In this document: in pieces, positions 26,791-35,567 of the stretch
Numbering within the stretch: the stretch's first letter is position 1
How the letters are laid out: the number at the start of each line of letters is the position of its first letter
DNA from: an uncultured Bacteroides sp.
GTDB taxonomy: Bacteria; Bacteroidota; Bacteroidia; Bacteroidales; UBA932
Length of the DNA stretch: 56,817 bases
Direction: 5' to 3'
NCBI GenBank assembly: GCA_945874355.1
Contig: CAMCGB010000012.1
Span: forward strand, 1 to 56,817
Notes under the pieces: model-generated
The model's input: the letters and a program-made list of their open reading frames with translations, nothing else
What the model was told of the DNA's origin: nothing
Databases searched by the model: none
Program-made: the position numbers and the translations under genes

Positions 26791-27476
26791 TAGTCAAAAA
26801 GATAAATTACATCCTCTCTCTTGTCGAGATTGAGGCGGCGCAGTTTAATTATGGATCTGATTTTATCCTTGAGCGCAGGAAAAGCCTTTTCGAAAGCGCT
26901 TCGTTTGGCCTGAACTCCTTTCCCCTTCTCACCTATCAGGTAGTAGTCATAGCTGACAGTATAGTCAACATTCACCAGATACCCGTAAGAGTGGGTGTCG
27001 GTCGTGCTGAAATCGTCGTTGCTGCTTGTCTTTGCTGACGAACTGGGAGGAAGTGCACCATATCCGCTCTCCATCTTGGGCTCGCTGAGTTTGAGTCTTT
27101 TGCGCTCACCCAAAGAGAGAGAAGGAGTCTCGCGGAGAAGACGGTAAACAACACCTTCCCTATGCAGGAACTTGTCGTTCTCCGTAAGCATATAGTCGAC
27201 GTTAACTATGCTTCTGAGCTTAAGGGTGTCCCTTCCGTTGATGAAACGGACTGAGTTGTCGAAAGCGCAGACATTCAGAGTCGACTTGGTCATACTTCCG
27301 TCCTTATAAAAAACGTAGGCCTCGCTGAACTCCGGAAGGGAATATGCGGTGGCAACGCCTATTTTCGCAAGCAGATCCTCGCGCGAACTAGCCTCTATGC
27401 TTCCCTTCTGGGCATGGCATAGGGTGGCTTCTGAAATCAAAGCGAGCGAAAGGCACAAGTAACGGAACGGTTTCAT
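26769..27476 (-). CDS. Secreted protein of unknown function
   Basis: 235 residues. Signal peptide MKPFRYLCLSLALISEATLCHAQ. The mature part has a beta-rich region (YVFYKDGSMTKSTLNVCAFDNSVRFINGRDTLKL), a Ser-rich stretch near 147-160 and a basic C-terminal half (FPALKDKIRSIIKLRRLNLDKREDVIYLFDYCL). No family recognised. The C-terminus overlaps the start of the PorV/PorQ-like gene, implying translational coupling and perhaps a joint role in secretion or assembly. Confidence 0.65.
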   Translation of the reverse strand: MKPFRYLCLSLALISEATLCHAQKGSIEASSREDLLAKIGVATAYSLPEFSEAYVFYKDGSMTKSTLNVCAFDNSVRFINGRDTLKLRSIVNVDYMLTENDKFLHREGVVYRLLRETPSLSLGERKRLKLSEPKMESGYGALPPSSSAKTSSNDDFSTTDTHSYGYLVNVDYTVSYDYYLIGEKGKGVQAKRSAFEKAFPALKDKIRSIIKLRRLNLDKREDVIYLFDYCLNESK

Positions 27477-27503
27477 ACTCCAGACAGATCCTTTTATATG
27501 GTT

Positions 27504-27544
27504 AAAAGAGGGTGGCCCTGAAGCCTAAGCCCGAGGCCATCCTC
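27504..27544 (-). terminator. Possible attenuator inside the SusCD/protease cluster
   Basis: Minus-strand hairpin pairing 27535-27544 with 27508-27517 (GAGGATGGCC / GGCCACCCTC, one mismatch) and followed by TTTT. It lies in the 88-base gap between the first lipoprotein gene and the unknown secreted protein. No TAnnTTTG box follows it, so it probably lowers rather than blocks downstream transcription. Confidence 0.5.
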
Positions 27545-27564
27545 TTCATTATTGACAGTCAGCT

Positions 27565-28458
27565 TTATTTCTTGGGCTGCTTGGTGATCTTGTTGTCGGT
27601 CAGCACAAACGGACCTTTGTAGTAGTAGCCTGTCGGTGCTCCATCAGGATAGGTGTACAGTCCGAGCACGAATCCGTCATATCCGTCAGGGAAGGTCCAG
27701 GTGATGGTTTTATAGTCTGCGGAAATGGTTCCGATGAACTGTCCGTCTCTCTTGAGGGAAGTCTCACCGTTCATAAAGCTACCGGCAATAGGAACTATAT
27801 AGTGAGGACCGATACCGTTGAAATTATAAGCGTTAAGAGCGTTGTTCACATCACCTATTTCGAAGATGATCTTACCGTCCTCGAAGACTCCTGACATATA
27901 CCCGGCAGTTTCTCCAAACATACCTGAGATGCAGGGTGCACCGCCTTCGTTGAAGATCTTCCAGGTCTCAGTATAAGCATCGGTCTCGTTGTATCCGGTG
28001 GCAGTCCAGTTGCCGCAGATACGGTCAAGCTCGCTCTTGGCGCACTTTACAAGGACAGTCTGCTGCGAAATTTTCTGGGCGTTCTCCTGAGAGACAATCT
28101 TAAGGCTGAAACGAAGCTCGTCGGCATCCTGGGGGTTGACAATCTTAACCTCGATGGTAGGCTTGCTCTCTGCAGAAGCAACGAGAATCTCCTTTGAGGT
28201 AATCATATAGTCAACATCCTCAACTGCAGCATAATCCCCGCTGTATGCCTCAACCTCAACGGTGACCTTGATAGGATATACGCTGGTCGTACCGGTAGTC
28301 ACGACAGGTATATAGATGTACTCGGTACCGAGTCCGGACTCAAACTCAGCGGAAGCGAATCCGACTGCGGCGTCTCCGCTTGCCACCTCTACCTTCTGGC
28401 AGGCTGCAAAGATGCAGACAGAAGCGAGGGCGGCTGAAAGTATTCTATTGAGTTTCAT
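27565..28458 (-). CDS. Surface lipoprotein with Calx-beta-like N-terminal domain, copy 1
   Basis: 297 residues. Lipobox SVCIFAAC (Cys about 20). Residues about 30-140 match the same beta-sandwich pattern as the lipoprotein at 22305-23369 (VDYMITSKEILVASAESKPTIEVKIVN); the second half begins CGNWTATGYNETDAYTETWKI and looks like a small lipocalin-like or binding barrel. It sits where SusE-type surface lipoproteins sit, 12 bases after susD. Function inferred only from position. Confidence 0.72.
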   Translation of the reverse strand: MKLNRILSAALASVCIFAACQKVEVASGDAAVGFASAEFESGLGTEYIYIPVVTTGTTSVYPIKVTVEVEAYSGDYAAVEDVDYMITSKEILVASAESKPTIEVKIVNPQDADELRFSLKIVSQENAQKISQQTVLVKCAKSELDRICGNWTATGYNETDAYTETWKIFNEGGAPCISGMFGETAGYMSGVFEDGKIIFEIGDVNNALNAYNFNGIGPHYIVPIAGSFMNGETSLKRDGQFIGTISADYKTITWTFPDGYDGFVLGLYTYPDGAPTGYYYKGPFVLTDNKITKQPKK

Positions 28459-28470
28459 AATTGTTCAAAA

Positions 28471-30036
28471 TTATTTGGTGTAACCGTTATTCTGCTTGCA
28501 CTTGGGGTTGGCGTCAGTCTCGGCTGTAGGGATAGGCCATACGAACCTGTGGTCGTCAGTGCCCTTGCTGAGGAACTCGGTGGTGTTTCCGCCGGGCTGT
28601 GAGATGACGTGATTGTTCTGGGAAGCAGTTCTGGTGATTCCCTTGCCATATCTCTTGAGGTCGCTCAGACGGAAGCCTTCTCCTACGAGCTCACGAACTC
28701 TTTCATTCTGGATCTCAGCAGGAAGGGTGCTTGCGGTGTAACTAACAGTCTTCCAATCTGCTATACGCTTGCTCTGAAGCTCGTTCATAAGGTCACTTGC
28801 CATCTGTACTCCGTTTGCGATACCTGAGTTAAGGTAAGCCTCGGCAGCTATGAGGTAAAGCTCTGCAAGACGGAAAGGCTTGGGTGCGCTCAGATAGCTG
28901 TAGTCGGTGGGACCTGTCATGAGGGCAGGGTTGCCGATGAACTTGTAGAAAATGTACAGAGGATCGGTAGTACCGCTTGAGAGAGTGATAGGGGTCTGCT
29001 TGAAGTAGACGGCCTTACGGTAGTCGTTATCTGAGTACAGATCCACGAGCCACTTCTCGGGAATATAGTCGGGTGCATAGAAATCCTTCTGAGCATTGTA
29101 GCCGATGTAGCCATAGTTGTTGGTTCCGGGCTTCTCTGAAGGAAGTGAGACAAAGCACTGCATGATGCACTCTGACTTCTGATCGTCGTTAACCCAGAGC
29201 TTGTTCAGGGCATCGACTCCGCTTACAAGAGAGTAAGTGCCTGAGTTGATGACGGTAGTTGCATCCTCGATAGCGAGTTCATAATCCTTGCAGGCAAGGG
29301 CAACGCGGGCTCTGAGAGCCTTGACGGCATCAGAAGTGACGTAATTGCTACCGGCTGCATTGGTGTAAACGGCATCGATATTCTCCTCTGCGAGCTCAAG
29401 ATCTGCAAGAATCTGTGCATAAGTCTCCTTCATGGTTGAGCGTGCAGGATATTTCTCCTTGTCGGAAGTAGGCTCGTAAACGGTCACGATAGGAACTCCG
29501 AGCTCAGGAGTATTGGCTGTGGCATCGCTGTATGCAGGGCAGAACCTGTCAAGAAGGAAGGAGTAAGAGTAAGCCCTGAGGAAGTAGGCCACTGACTCAT
29601 AGCCCTTGAGTCCCTCGAGCTGCTTCTCGGTCCAGGTTGCGGCGAAATCTTCGTCGGCCTCGACTCTGTCATAAACACTCTGAGCCTTCTGGATGAAGAA
29701 GTTTGCGTTTGCGATAGCTGCATAGCAAGAAGCCCACAGGCTCTCAGGATATCCGTTGGAAGCATCGAACTCCCATCTGTAGAGGTCACCGCCACGGTTG
29801 CCGAAGTCTGCAACGGCGTGGAAGAGATCCGACTGAAGCTCAGGTCCGTAGATTTTCGAGCCAACTGCCAGACTTCTGATCTGGTTGTTGAAGCCGTTTG
29901 CGAGTTTCTGGGCATCGGCATAGGACTCGAGAGCATTGTCCGGATCGATAACGCTGTACGGACGCAAATTCATATCGCAGCTTGAAAAGCCGAGAACGAG
30001 TGCGAGCGCAAATGATATCTTAAATATTTGTTTCAT
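28471..30036 (-). CDS. SusD/RagB-family outer-membrane lipoprotein
   Basis: 521 residues. Lipobox LGFSSC (Cys about 20), followed by the family's NLRPYSVIDPDNALESYADA region, TPR-like helices (YFLRAYSYSFLLDRF, AYAQILADLELAEENIDAVY-type pattern) and the C-terminal RVRELVGEGFRLSDLKRYG block and LWPIP-like ending (FVWPIPTAETDANPKCKQNNGY). Pairs with the SusC gene 14 bases upstream; it would cap that transporter and bind its ligand at the cell surface. The linked protease suggests peptides rather than glycans. Confidence 0.93.
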   Translation of the reverse strand: MKQIFKISFALALVLGFSSCDMNLRPYSVIDPDNALESYADAQKLANGFNNQIRSLAVGSKIYGPELQSDLFHAVADFGNRGGDLYRWEFDASNGYPESLWASCYAAIANANFFIQKAQSVYDRVEADEDFAATWTEKQLEGLKGYESVAYFLRAYSYSFLLDRFCPAYSDATANTPELGVPIVTVYEPTSDKEKYPARSTMKETYAQILADLELAEENIDAVYTNAAGSNYVTSDAVKALRARVALACKDYELAIEDATTVINSGTYSLVSGVDALNKLWVNDDQKSECIMQCFVSLPSEKPGTNNYGYIGYNAQKDFYAPDYIPEKWLVDLYSDNDYRKAVYFKQTPITLSSGTTDPLYIFYKFIGNPALMTGPTDYSYLSAPKPFRLAELYLIAAEAYLNSGIANGVQMASDLMNELQSKRIADWKTVSYTASTLPAEIQNERVRELVGEGFRLSDLKRYGKGITRTASQNNHVISQPGGNTTEFLSKGTDDHRFVWPIPTAETDANPKCKQNNGYTK

Positions 30037-30050
30037 ATTCTACTCTCTAA

Positions 30051-33026
30051 TTAAAAGGTTAACTCAACACCGAAGGTGAACTGCTTGGAGTTAGGATATC
30101 TACCGAGCTGGAGGTTGGTATCGGCCTCAGGGTCATATCCAGTGTACTTGGTGGCGGTGAGAAGGTTTCTTCCGACTGCGAAGACTCTCAATCCCTGAAG
30201 CACTTTCTGCTTCTGGATGATGTTTCTGGGCAGTGAGTAAGATACCTGGAGATTCTTCAGACGAAGGAAAGAAGAATCCTCGAGGAGGGTGTCGTCGAAC
30301 TGTCTTGCTGATGCAAGGCAAGGAACGTCGGTAATCTGACCGGGAGTTGTCCACATATTGAGGAGCTCGCTGGACACGTTGCCGTCAACTGCGAAGTTGG
30401 GGTTCATCAGGAAGTAGCGGTCGTTGTTCACGGTCCACTTGCCGGCAACCCAGGAGAACTGGGCGCCTACTGCGAGTCCCTTCCAGGCGAAGTTGAAGTT
30501 GAATCCTCCGGCCCAGGGAGCATAACGCTGCTTGCCGGTGAAGACTGCATAGTCGTCAGAGAAGTTCTTGGTTATGTTGCCATCGGCGTCGTACCACATC
30601 TGCATACCGTCGCGGGGATCTACTCCGGCGCTTCTTACATAGAAGAACTCTCCGTAAGGCATACCCTTCACGAGGTTGATACCGGTACCTGAGATTTCGA
30701 ATTCGTCACGTCCGTCGAAGAGCTCAAGGATCTTGTTGGCGTTGTAGTTGAAGTTGGCTGCAACATTGAGGTAGAAGTCCTTGGGCATAGGAACGTCGAA
30801 CGAGAGCTCGAAGTCCACACCACGGTTGCGCATGCTTGCAACGTTACCCCAACCGCCTGAGTGACCGGTGGTAAGTGAGTAAGGGATCTTCATCAACATG
30901 TCGCTGGTGATCTTGTTGTAGTAGTCAACGTCGATGCTGAGCATATTGAACACTCTCATCGATACTCCGACGTTGGTGCTGGCTACAACTTCCCAGGTAA
31001 GGTCGTCGTTGGCAGGATTGCCAAGACCCCAGGAAGTGGTTCCTGCGTAAGGCGCGGTGTATGCTCCCACAACACCGTAAGCGAGATAGTTGTCGATGCT
31101 GGAGTTACCGGTGGTACCGTAGCTGGCCTTGAGGGAGAGGGTGTTGATCCAATCTACATCCTTGAGCCAGTCTTCGTTCATAAGGTTCCACCTTGCGCCC
31201 ACAGACCAGAAGTTGGCCCAGCGCTTGTTGCGTCCGAAGAGTGAAGAACCGTCACGACGGAAAGAAAGGTCAAGCAGATACTTGTCGGCGTCGTTGAAGC
31301 TCAGACGTGAAAAGTAAGAGTTGAAAGCCTCGTCGGACATGCTCCATGAAGGTTTATTATAGATGGTACCGTCGGTGAGGTTGTCCTGACGAAGGTCGGT
31401 GATGCCGGCGGTAGATGCGCCGAAGCTATTTGACTTGCTCCAGATGGACTCCTGTCCGAGCAGAGCGGTAAAGTTCATATCATCAAGGAAGTCGATGGTG
31501 TACTCGGCTGTATTGGTGAGGGTGAACTGATAGTATCTGGAGAAACGCTCACTTGCTTTACCTGCGCCCTCGAAGGGTCCTACAGGATTGGCCTTGCCGG
31601 ATGACCTGTAGTCGTATCCATTGAGAGCTTGTACAGCCTTGAGAGTCAAGCCCTTGAAGGGAGTGATCTGCTCGTAGATGTTACCGCTGATGCGGACATA
31701 GTTGGTAGATGAAGGCTGAATTCTCTGCAGATAGTAGGTATTGTACATACCCATCTCGTCGAAGTACTCCTTCTCCTTGCCGAAGGTCAGGGTTCCGTCA
31801 GGGTTCTCGGTGTACTCGTAAGGAGTAATCCAGGGAAGCATCTGCGAAGCCATGAACATAGGGTTGTAAACGGAGTTGCTGGTGCCGGAGAATCCGGTGG
31901 TGTTGATGTCCTGATATGAGAGGTTGAGGCTGTAGCCGGTCTTGAGCCATCCGGTGAGCTGAGTGTTGAGCTTGCTCATGATGGAGACTCTGGTCATATC
32001 TGAATAAGGAGCGTTTCCTTCCTGTGAAAGGGCGCCTACGGACATATAATAATCGGTCTTTGAGGTACCACCGCTATATGTGGCATCAGCCTGCCAGGTG
32101 GGTGCGTTGCTGGGGAAGAAATAGTCGATCCAGTTGGTGTTGATGTTGTGATCGAGAGCGAACTCCTTCTGGGCGGCCCTGCCGGGCTTGTCGAGGAAGG
32201 TAGGATCCATCATCTCGTTGAAGTCGAACCACTGCTCTGAGTTCATCAGGGGAATCTGGTGGTTAACCATATTTGACACACCGAACTGTCCGCGTACGGT
32301 AACGACAGGCTTGTCGGCCACGCGGCCCTTCTTGGTGGTGATAAACACAACTCCGTTGGCTGCACGGGAACCGTAGATGGCGGTTGCAGATGCGTCCTTC
32401 ATGACGGTGATGTTCTCCACGTCGTTGGCGTTGAGCATATTGAAGATGCTGGAAGGAACCGGGCTTCCGTCGAGAATGAACAAAGGTGAATTGCCGGCAT
32501 TGATAGAGTTCACACCACGGATACGCATTGTAACGCTGGCGCTGGGCTCACCGGAGTTTGACCATACCTGAAGACCTGCAACCTGTCCCTGGAGGGCGTC
32601 GCCAACACTTGCTACAGGAGCATTCTGCAGAAGTTTGGAGTTTACGGTTGCGGCAGAACCGGTAATGGCGGAAATTTTCTTGGCTGAACCATAACCCATC
32701 ACGATTGCATCCTGAAGCACTTCAGTGTCCTCAGTGAGCTGGATGTCGATGCGGGCGCGGCCTGCAACGGCCACTTCCTGGGTCTTGTAGCCAAGCAGCG
32801 ATACTGTAAGGGTGCCGTCAGTAGGGACGGACAGAGAGTAACGGCCGTCGATGTCGGTCATCGAGTACTTGGTCGTACTGCCTTTGAGCTGTACCGCTGC
32901 ACCGACAACAGGATCGCCTGTTTTGGCGTCTGTTACGGTACCGGAAACATTGACGTTCTGGGCAAAGGAAATAGCTGCCGATGCCAGAAGAGTCAAAGCT
33001 GCGATAAAGAGTTTCGCTTTTTTCAT
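30051..33026 (-). CDS. SusC/RagA-family TonB-dependent transporter
   Basis: About 991 residues from ATG at 33026 (MKKAKLF); an ATG two codons upstream is also possible. Signal peptide, then a carboxypeptidase D-like regulatory domain (VSGTVTDAKTGDPVVGAAVQLKG, about 27-105), a TonB box region (DAIVMGYGSAKKIS), the plug with IRGVNSINAGNSPLFILDG and VMKDASATAIYGSRAANGVVFITTKKG, and a 22-strand barrel ending in ...FTFGVELTF. Imports ligands across the outer membrane with energy from TonB. A promoter at 33196-33226 gives it a leader of about 165 bases. Confidence 0.94.
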   Translation of the reverse strand: MKKAKLFIAALTLLASAAISFAQNVNVSGTVTDAKTGDPVVGAAVQLKGSTTKYSMTDIDGRYSLSVPTDGTLTVSLLGYKTQEVAVAGRARIDIQLTEDTEVLQDAIVMGYGSAKKISAITGSAATVNSKLLQNAPVASVGDALQGQVAGLQVWSNSGEPSASVTMRIRGVNSINAGNSPLFILDGSPVPSSIFNMLNANDVENITVMKDASATAIYGSRAANGVVFITTKKGRVADKPVVTVRGQFGVSNMVNHQIPLMNSEQWFDFNEMMDPTFLDKPGRAAQKEFALDHNINTNWIDYFFPSNAPTWQADATYSGGTSKTDYYMSVGALSQEGNAPYSDMTRVSIMSKLNTQLTGWLKTGYSLNLSYQDINTTGFSGTSNSVYNPMFMASQMLPWITPYEYTENPDGTLTFGKEKEYFDEMGMYNTYYLQRIQPSSTNYVRISGNIYEQITPFKGLTLKAVQALNGYDYRSSGKANPVGPFEGAGKASERFSRYYQFTLTNTAEYTIDFLDDMNFTALLGQESIWSKSNSFGASTAGITDLRQDNLTDGTIYNKPSWSMSDEAFNSYFSRLSFNDADKYLLDLSFRRDGSSLFGRNKRWANFWSVGARWNLMNEDWLKDVDWINTLSLKASYGTTGNSSIDNYLAYGVVGAYTAPYAGTTSWGLGNPANDDLTWEVVASTNVGVSMRVFNMLSIDVDYYNKITSDMLMKIPYSLTTGHSGGWGNVASMRNRGVDFELSFDVPMPKDFYLNVAANFNYNANKILELFDGRDEFEISGTGINLVKGMPYGEFFYVRSAGVDPRDGMQMWYDADGNITKNFSDDYAVFTGKQRYAPWAGGFNFNFAWKGLAVGAQFSWVAGKWTVNNDRYFLMNPNFAVDGNVSSELLNMWTTPGQITDVPCLASARQFDDTLLEDSSFLRLKNLQVSYSLPRNIIQKQKVLQGLRVFAVGRNLLTATKYTGYDPEADTNLQLGRYPNSKQFTFGVELTF

Positions 33027-33384
33027 AAGCATTTACATTAATTAAACTATGTTATACTAACTACACGTTATCTATGGGCGTCCGTCAAAAAAGGGCCGCG
33101 GCCTTCATCTGCTCCTTGCACAGGGTCGGACTCTGCCGCAAACCAGGTTCGGTGATTGCACAATAAAACGGACGTTTTCGGGTGCAGTCCAAGCGCAAAA
33201 ATATTAATTAATTTCAATAAATCAAAGAGGAGGGGACTTGATTTGCAGTAATTTAGTAGGGTTAAAAACAGTAAAAATTTCAATTTCGCTTACAATTTTT
33301 CAATTTTAAGCATTGATAAATTACAGATTATAACCCCTATCAAGCATTTGACCCCGAATCAGATTTTTGAAAAATTTAAAGAAT
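33027..33384 (-). other. AT-rich spacer and long leader upstream of the protease-linked susC
   Basis: The part above about 33181 is much more AT-rich than the flanking genes. It holds the promoter at 33196-33226. The transcribed leader contains an exact 7-base inverted pair, 33079-33085 with 33168-33174 (CGTCCGT/ACGGACG), enclosing a GC-rich GGCCGCGGCC segment followed on the minus strand by six T residues. No short coding frame with a convincing start is seen. Confidence 0.55.
33196..33226 (-). promoter_or_regulatory. Promoter of the protease-linked SusCD cluster
   Basis: Minus-strand TTTG (33223-33226), 19 bases, then TATTTTTG (33196-33203): a full match to the Bacteroidota -33/-7 pattern. 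Start of transcription is expected near 33190. Confidence 0.72.
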
Positions 33385-33789
33385 TTAAGGTGTTTTCTCT
33401 TCCTGCACCCTCAGACACTTGTCCAGGGTGTTGCGGTGAACCCCATATTCCCTTGCAAGGGAGGCTTTGCTTTCCCCGGAGGCAAGGCGGTTGCGGACAT
33501 TGTTTAATTCATCACATAACTTCCTGACTTTCGGGGTCATACGGGAAGGACGACCTAGTTTCACGCCGGACACCTTTTTTACTGCCAGGGCCTCTTTGGT
33601 CCTCTGGGATATCAGGTTCCGCTCTATTTCCGAGGCCAGGGCAAAGGCAAATGCTATTATTTTCGAATTGATGTCGTTCGATAGATTGAAATTATCCTTG
33701 ATTGTAATGATACTTATGCCCTTGTTGGAACAGACGCTGAAGGCTGCAGGACCCGGGGCAAGCTGCTGCCGCTGCGGAGCTCCGCACAT
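33385..33789 (-). pseudogene. Mpi-type serine invertase remnant (C-terminal part only)
   Basis: The frame encodes about 134 residues, but only those from about residue 21 on (33729 downward) match a serine recombinase: GISIITIKDNFNLSNDINSK, IAFAFALASEIERNLISQRT and a C-terminal helix-turn-helix (ASLAREYGVHRNTLDKCL). The N-terminal catalytic part with the active serine is absent, and the bases before it belong to the 3' end of the neighbouring SusD transcript. This resembles Mpi, the Bacteroides fragilis invertase that flips surface-gene promoters. It should not be able to recombine DNA. Confidence 0.8.
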
Positions 33790-33824
33790 AAAAAGAGAAG
33801 AGGCCGACCATTTAGTCGACCTCT
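33790..33824 (-). terminator. Terminator of the second SusCD pair
   Basis: Minus-strand stem AGAGGTCGAC / GTCGGCCTCT (10 pairs, one G-U) with a 6-base loop (33799-33824), followed by CTTCTCTTTTT. A second small hairpin (TTCAGAG/CTCTGAA) lies between it and the susD stop. Confidence 0.75.
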
Positions 33825-33890
33825 TGTAGTATCATTCAGAGTCAAAGCTCTGAAGCATTACCCAGAGCCGGGGCCCTGAGAGTCAATAGA

Positions 33891-35555
33891 TTAGTCCCAA
33901 TCCTTGTTCTGAACGTAAAGTCCGGGAACGGCGCTCATTTCAGCCTTGGGGATAGGAAGCAGGTAGCGTCCGTCCTTCACATTGCCTACGTTTACATTGG
34001 TACGATAAGCTCCGTTGGTCTTGTAAGCATCGTACTTGGCGATGGTAAGGTCCTTCCACTCACCGTAGCGAACCATATCAAACCAGCGAACACCCTCGAG
34101 ATAGAGCTCAAGCTTACGCTCCCTCTTGATGTACTTCATAGCGTCAGCTGCTGAAGGAGAAGTGGGCACAAGCTCGATGCCTGCACGTGAACGGATCTTG
34201 TTCACATAAGACATAGCCTGGCTGATCTGGTTGTCCTCAACGAGAAGCTCAGCGTAGAGCAGCATCATATCTTCGTAGCGGAGGATGGGGAAGTTGATAG
34301 GCCACTGGTTCAGGGAACCGGTACCGCTACCGAGCTGGGTGTCATCGAACTGGATGCCGAGGGCAGCCCTCTTGGGCTTGGTGGCGCACCACTTGGTGTT
34401 GATACTCTGCTCGAAAGAAGAGATGGTCTTGCCGTTGTAAGCGAAGTCGGTCAGACGGTTCACATAAGCAGGGTTTCCTGCATATGCATCGTATCCGTCA
34501 ATGAATGCGAAGTCAAGACCGCGGGGATCGTTGTTGGAGATGTACTCATAGCGCAGGGTAGCCTCGGGATATACAGGAGACATATCTGAACCGCTGTGGT
34601 AGCCGTCTCCTACGATGTCGAGGTTCTTGATCATAACGCCGGACTCGAAAGTAACCTTAAGACCGGTACCGAGACGGTGCTGAACACCGAAAATCTGATA
34701 CTTGTTGGCTGCGGCATTGTCGGTGCAGAACTGCCTCTTCCACTCGTCGATGGTGGGTGCGAAATAAGCGCTTCCGCCGTCAACCACCTTCCTGAGGTAA
34801 GACTGGGCTTTAGCCTTGGCGCTGGCGTCGTTGTAAGGGAAGCCCTTCAGGGTCATATAAACTCTGGCAAGCAGGGCCTGGGCGGCAAGCTTGTCGGCAC
34901 GACCGTCGTTGGCGATGCTGGCGTTGCTGCTGTTCTTCATTTCTGCGCGCAGGGGAAGAAGGCTCTCAGCCTGCTCGAGGTCGGGAATGACAGAAGTCTT
35001 GATGACGTCCTCGGGCTTTGACTGCTTCAGGGTCTTGGCCTCGGTAGCAGAGAGGTTGCGGTCAACGATGGGAACATTTCCGAAAGAACGGGTAAGCTCG
35101 AAATGAGCAAGAGCCCTGAGGAAAAGCACCTCACCCTTGAACTGGTTCTTGACAGCCCCATCCATCTCTACAGCGTCGATATTCGCAAGCACGGTGTTGG
35201 CGTTGTAGATGAGAGCGTACCAGCCTGCCCACAGGGATGAAAGCTCACCGGTAGCGTCGTTGATGCGGTAGAAAGATGACTCAGAGCAGGTACGGATACC
35301 GTTCGGGTCAGAGTCAACCCAGACATTGTCTGAGCGGTCCTCGGAGAAGGTGAGATACTGATAGTTCTCAACTCCCTGAAGATTGGAGTAAACACCGAGC
35401 ACACCGCTTTCAAGGTGGGCAGGGGTGGTATAGAAGCCTTCCGGAGAAAGTGAACCTACCGGAGGAGTGCTTAAATCAAAAGGATTCTTTTCGCAGGAAG
35501 CTGCAAGCAGAAGAGCACCGGCTGCAAGTATGATAGTTTTAAAATTCTTCAGCAT
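33891..35555 (-). CDS. SusD/RagB-family outer-membrane lipoprotein
   Basis: 554 residues. Lipobox LLAASC (Cys about 21), then FDLSTPPVGSLSPEGFYTTPAHLESGVLGVY, the helical core (FLRALAHFELTRSFGNVPIVDRNLS) and the typical C-terminal block (RKLELYLEGVRWFDMVRYGEW, YLLPIPKAEMSAVPGL, QNKDWD end). It follows its SusC partner by 12 bases. No enzyme gene accompanies this pair, so the ligand cannot be guessed from context. Confidence 0.94.
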   Translation of the reverse strand: MLKNFKTIILAAGALLLAASCEKNPFDLSTPPVGSLSPEGFYTTPAHLESGVLGVYSNLQGVENYQYLTFSEDRSDNVWVDSDPNGIRTCSESSFYRINDATGELSSLWAGWYALIYNANTVLANIDAVEMDGAVKNQFKGEVLFLRALAHFELTRSFGNVPIVDRNLSATEAKTLKQSKPEDVIKTSVIPDLEQAESLLPLRAEMKNSSNASIANDGRADKLAAQALLARVYMTLKGFPYNDASAKAKAQSYLRKVVDGGSAYFAPTIDEWKRQFCTDNAAANKYQIFGVQHRLGTGLKVTFESGVMIKNLDIVGDGYHSGSDMSPVYPEATLRYEYISNNDPRGLDFAFIDGYDAYAGNPAYVNRLTDFAYNGKTISSFEQSINTKWCATKPKRAALGIQFDDTQLGSGTGSLNQWPINFPILRYEDMMLLYAELLVEDNQISQAMSYVNKIRSRAGIELVPTSPSAADAMKYIKRERKLELYLEGVRWFDMVRYGEWKDLTIAKYDAYKTNGAYRTNVNVGNVKDGRYLLPIPKAEMSAVPGLYVQNKDWD

Positions 35556-35567
35556 GGTATCAAAGGA

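Noticed and set aside
33385..33789. Functional site-specific recombinase
   Set aside because: The catalytic N-terminal domain is missing and the first 20 codons are unrelated sequence.
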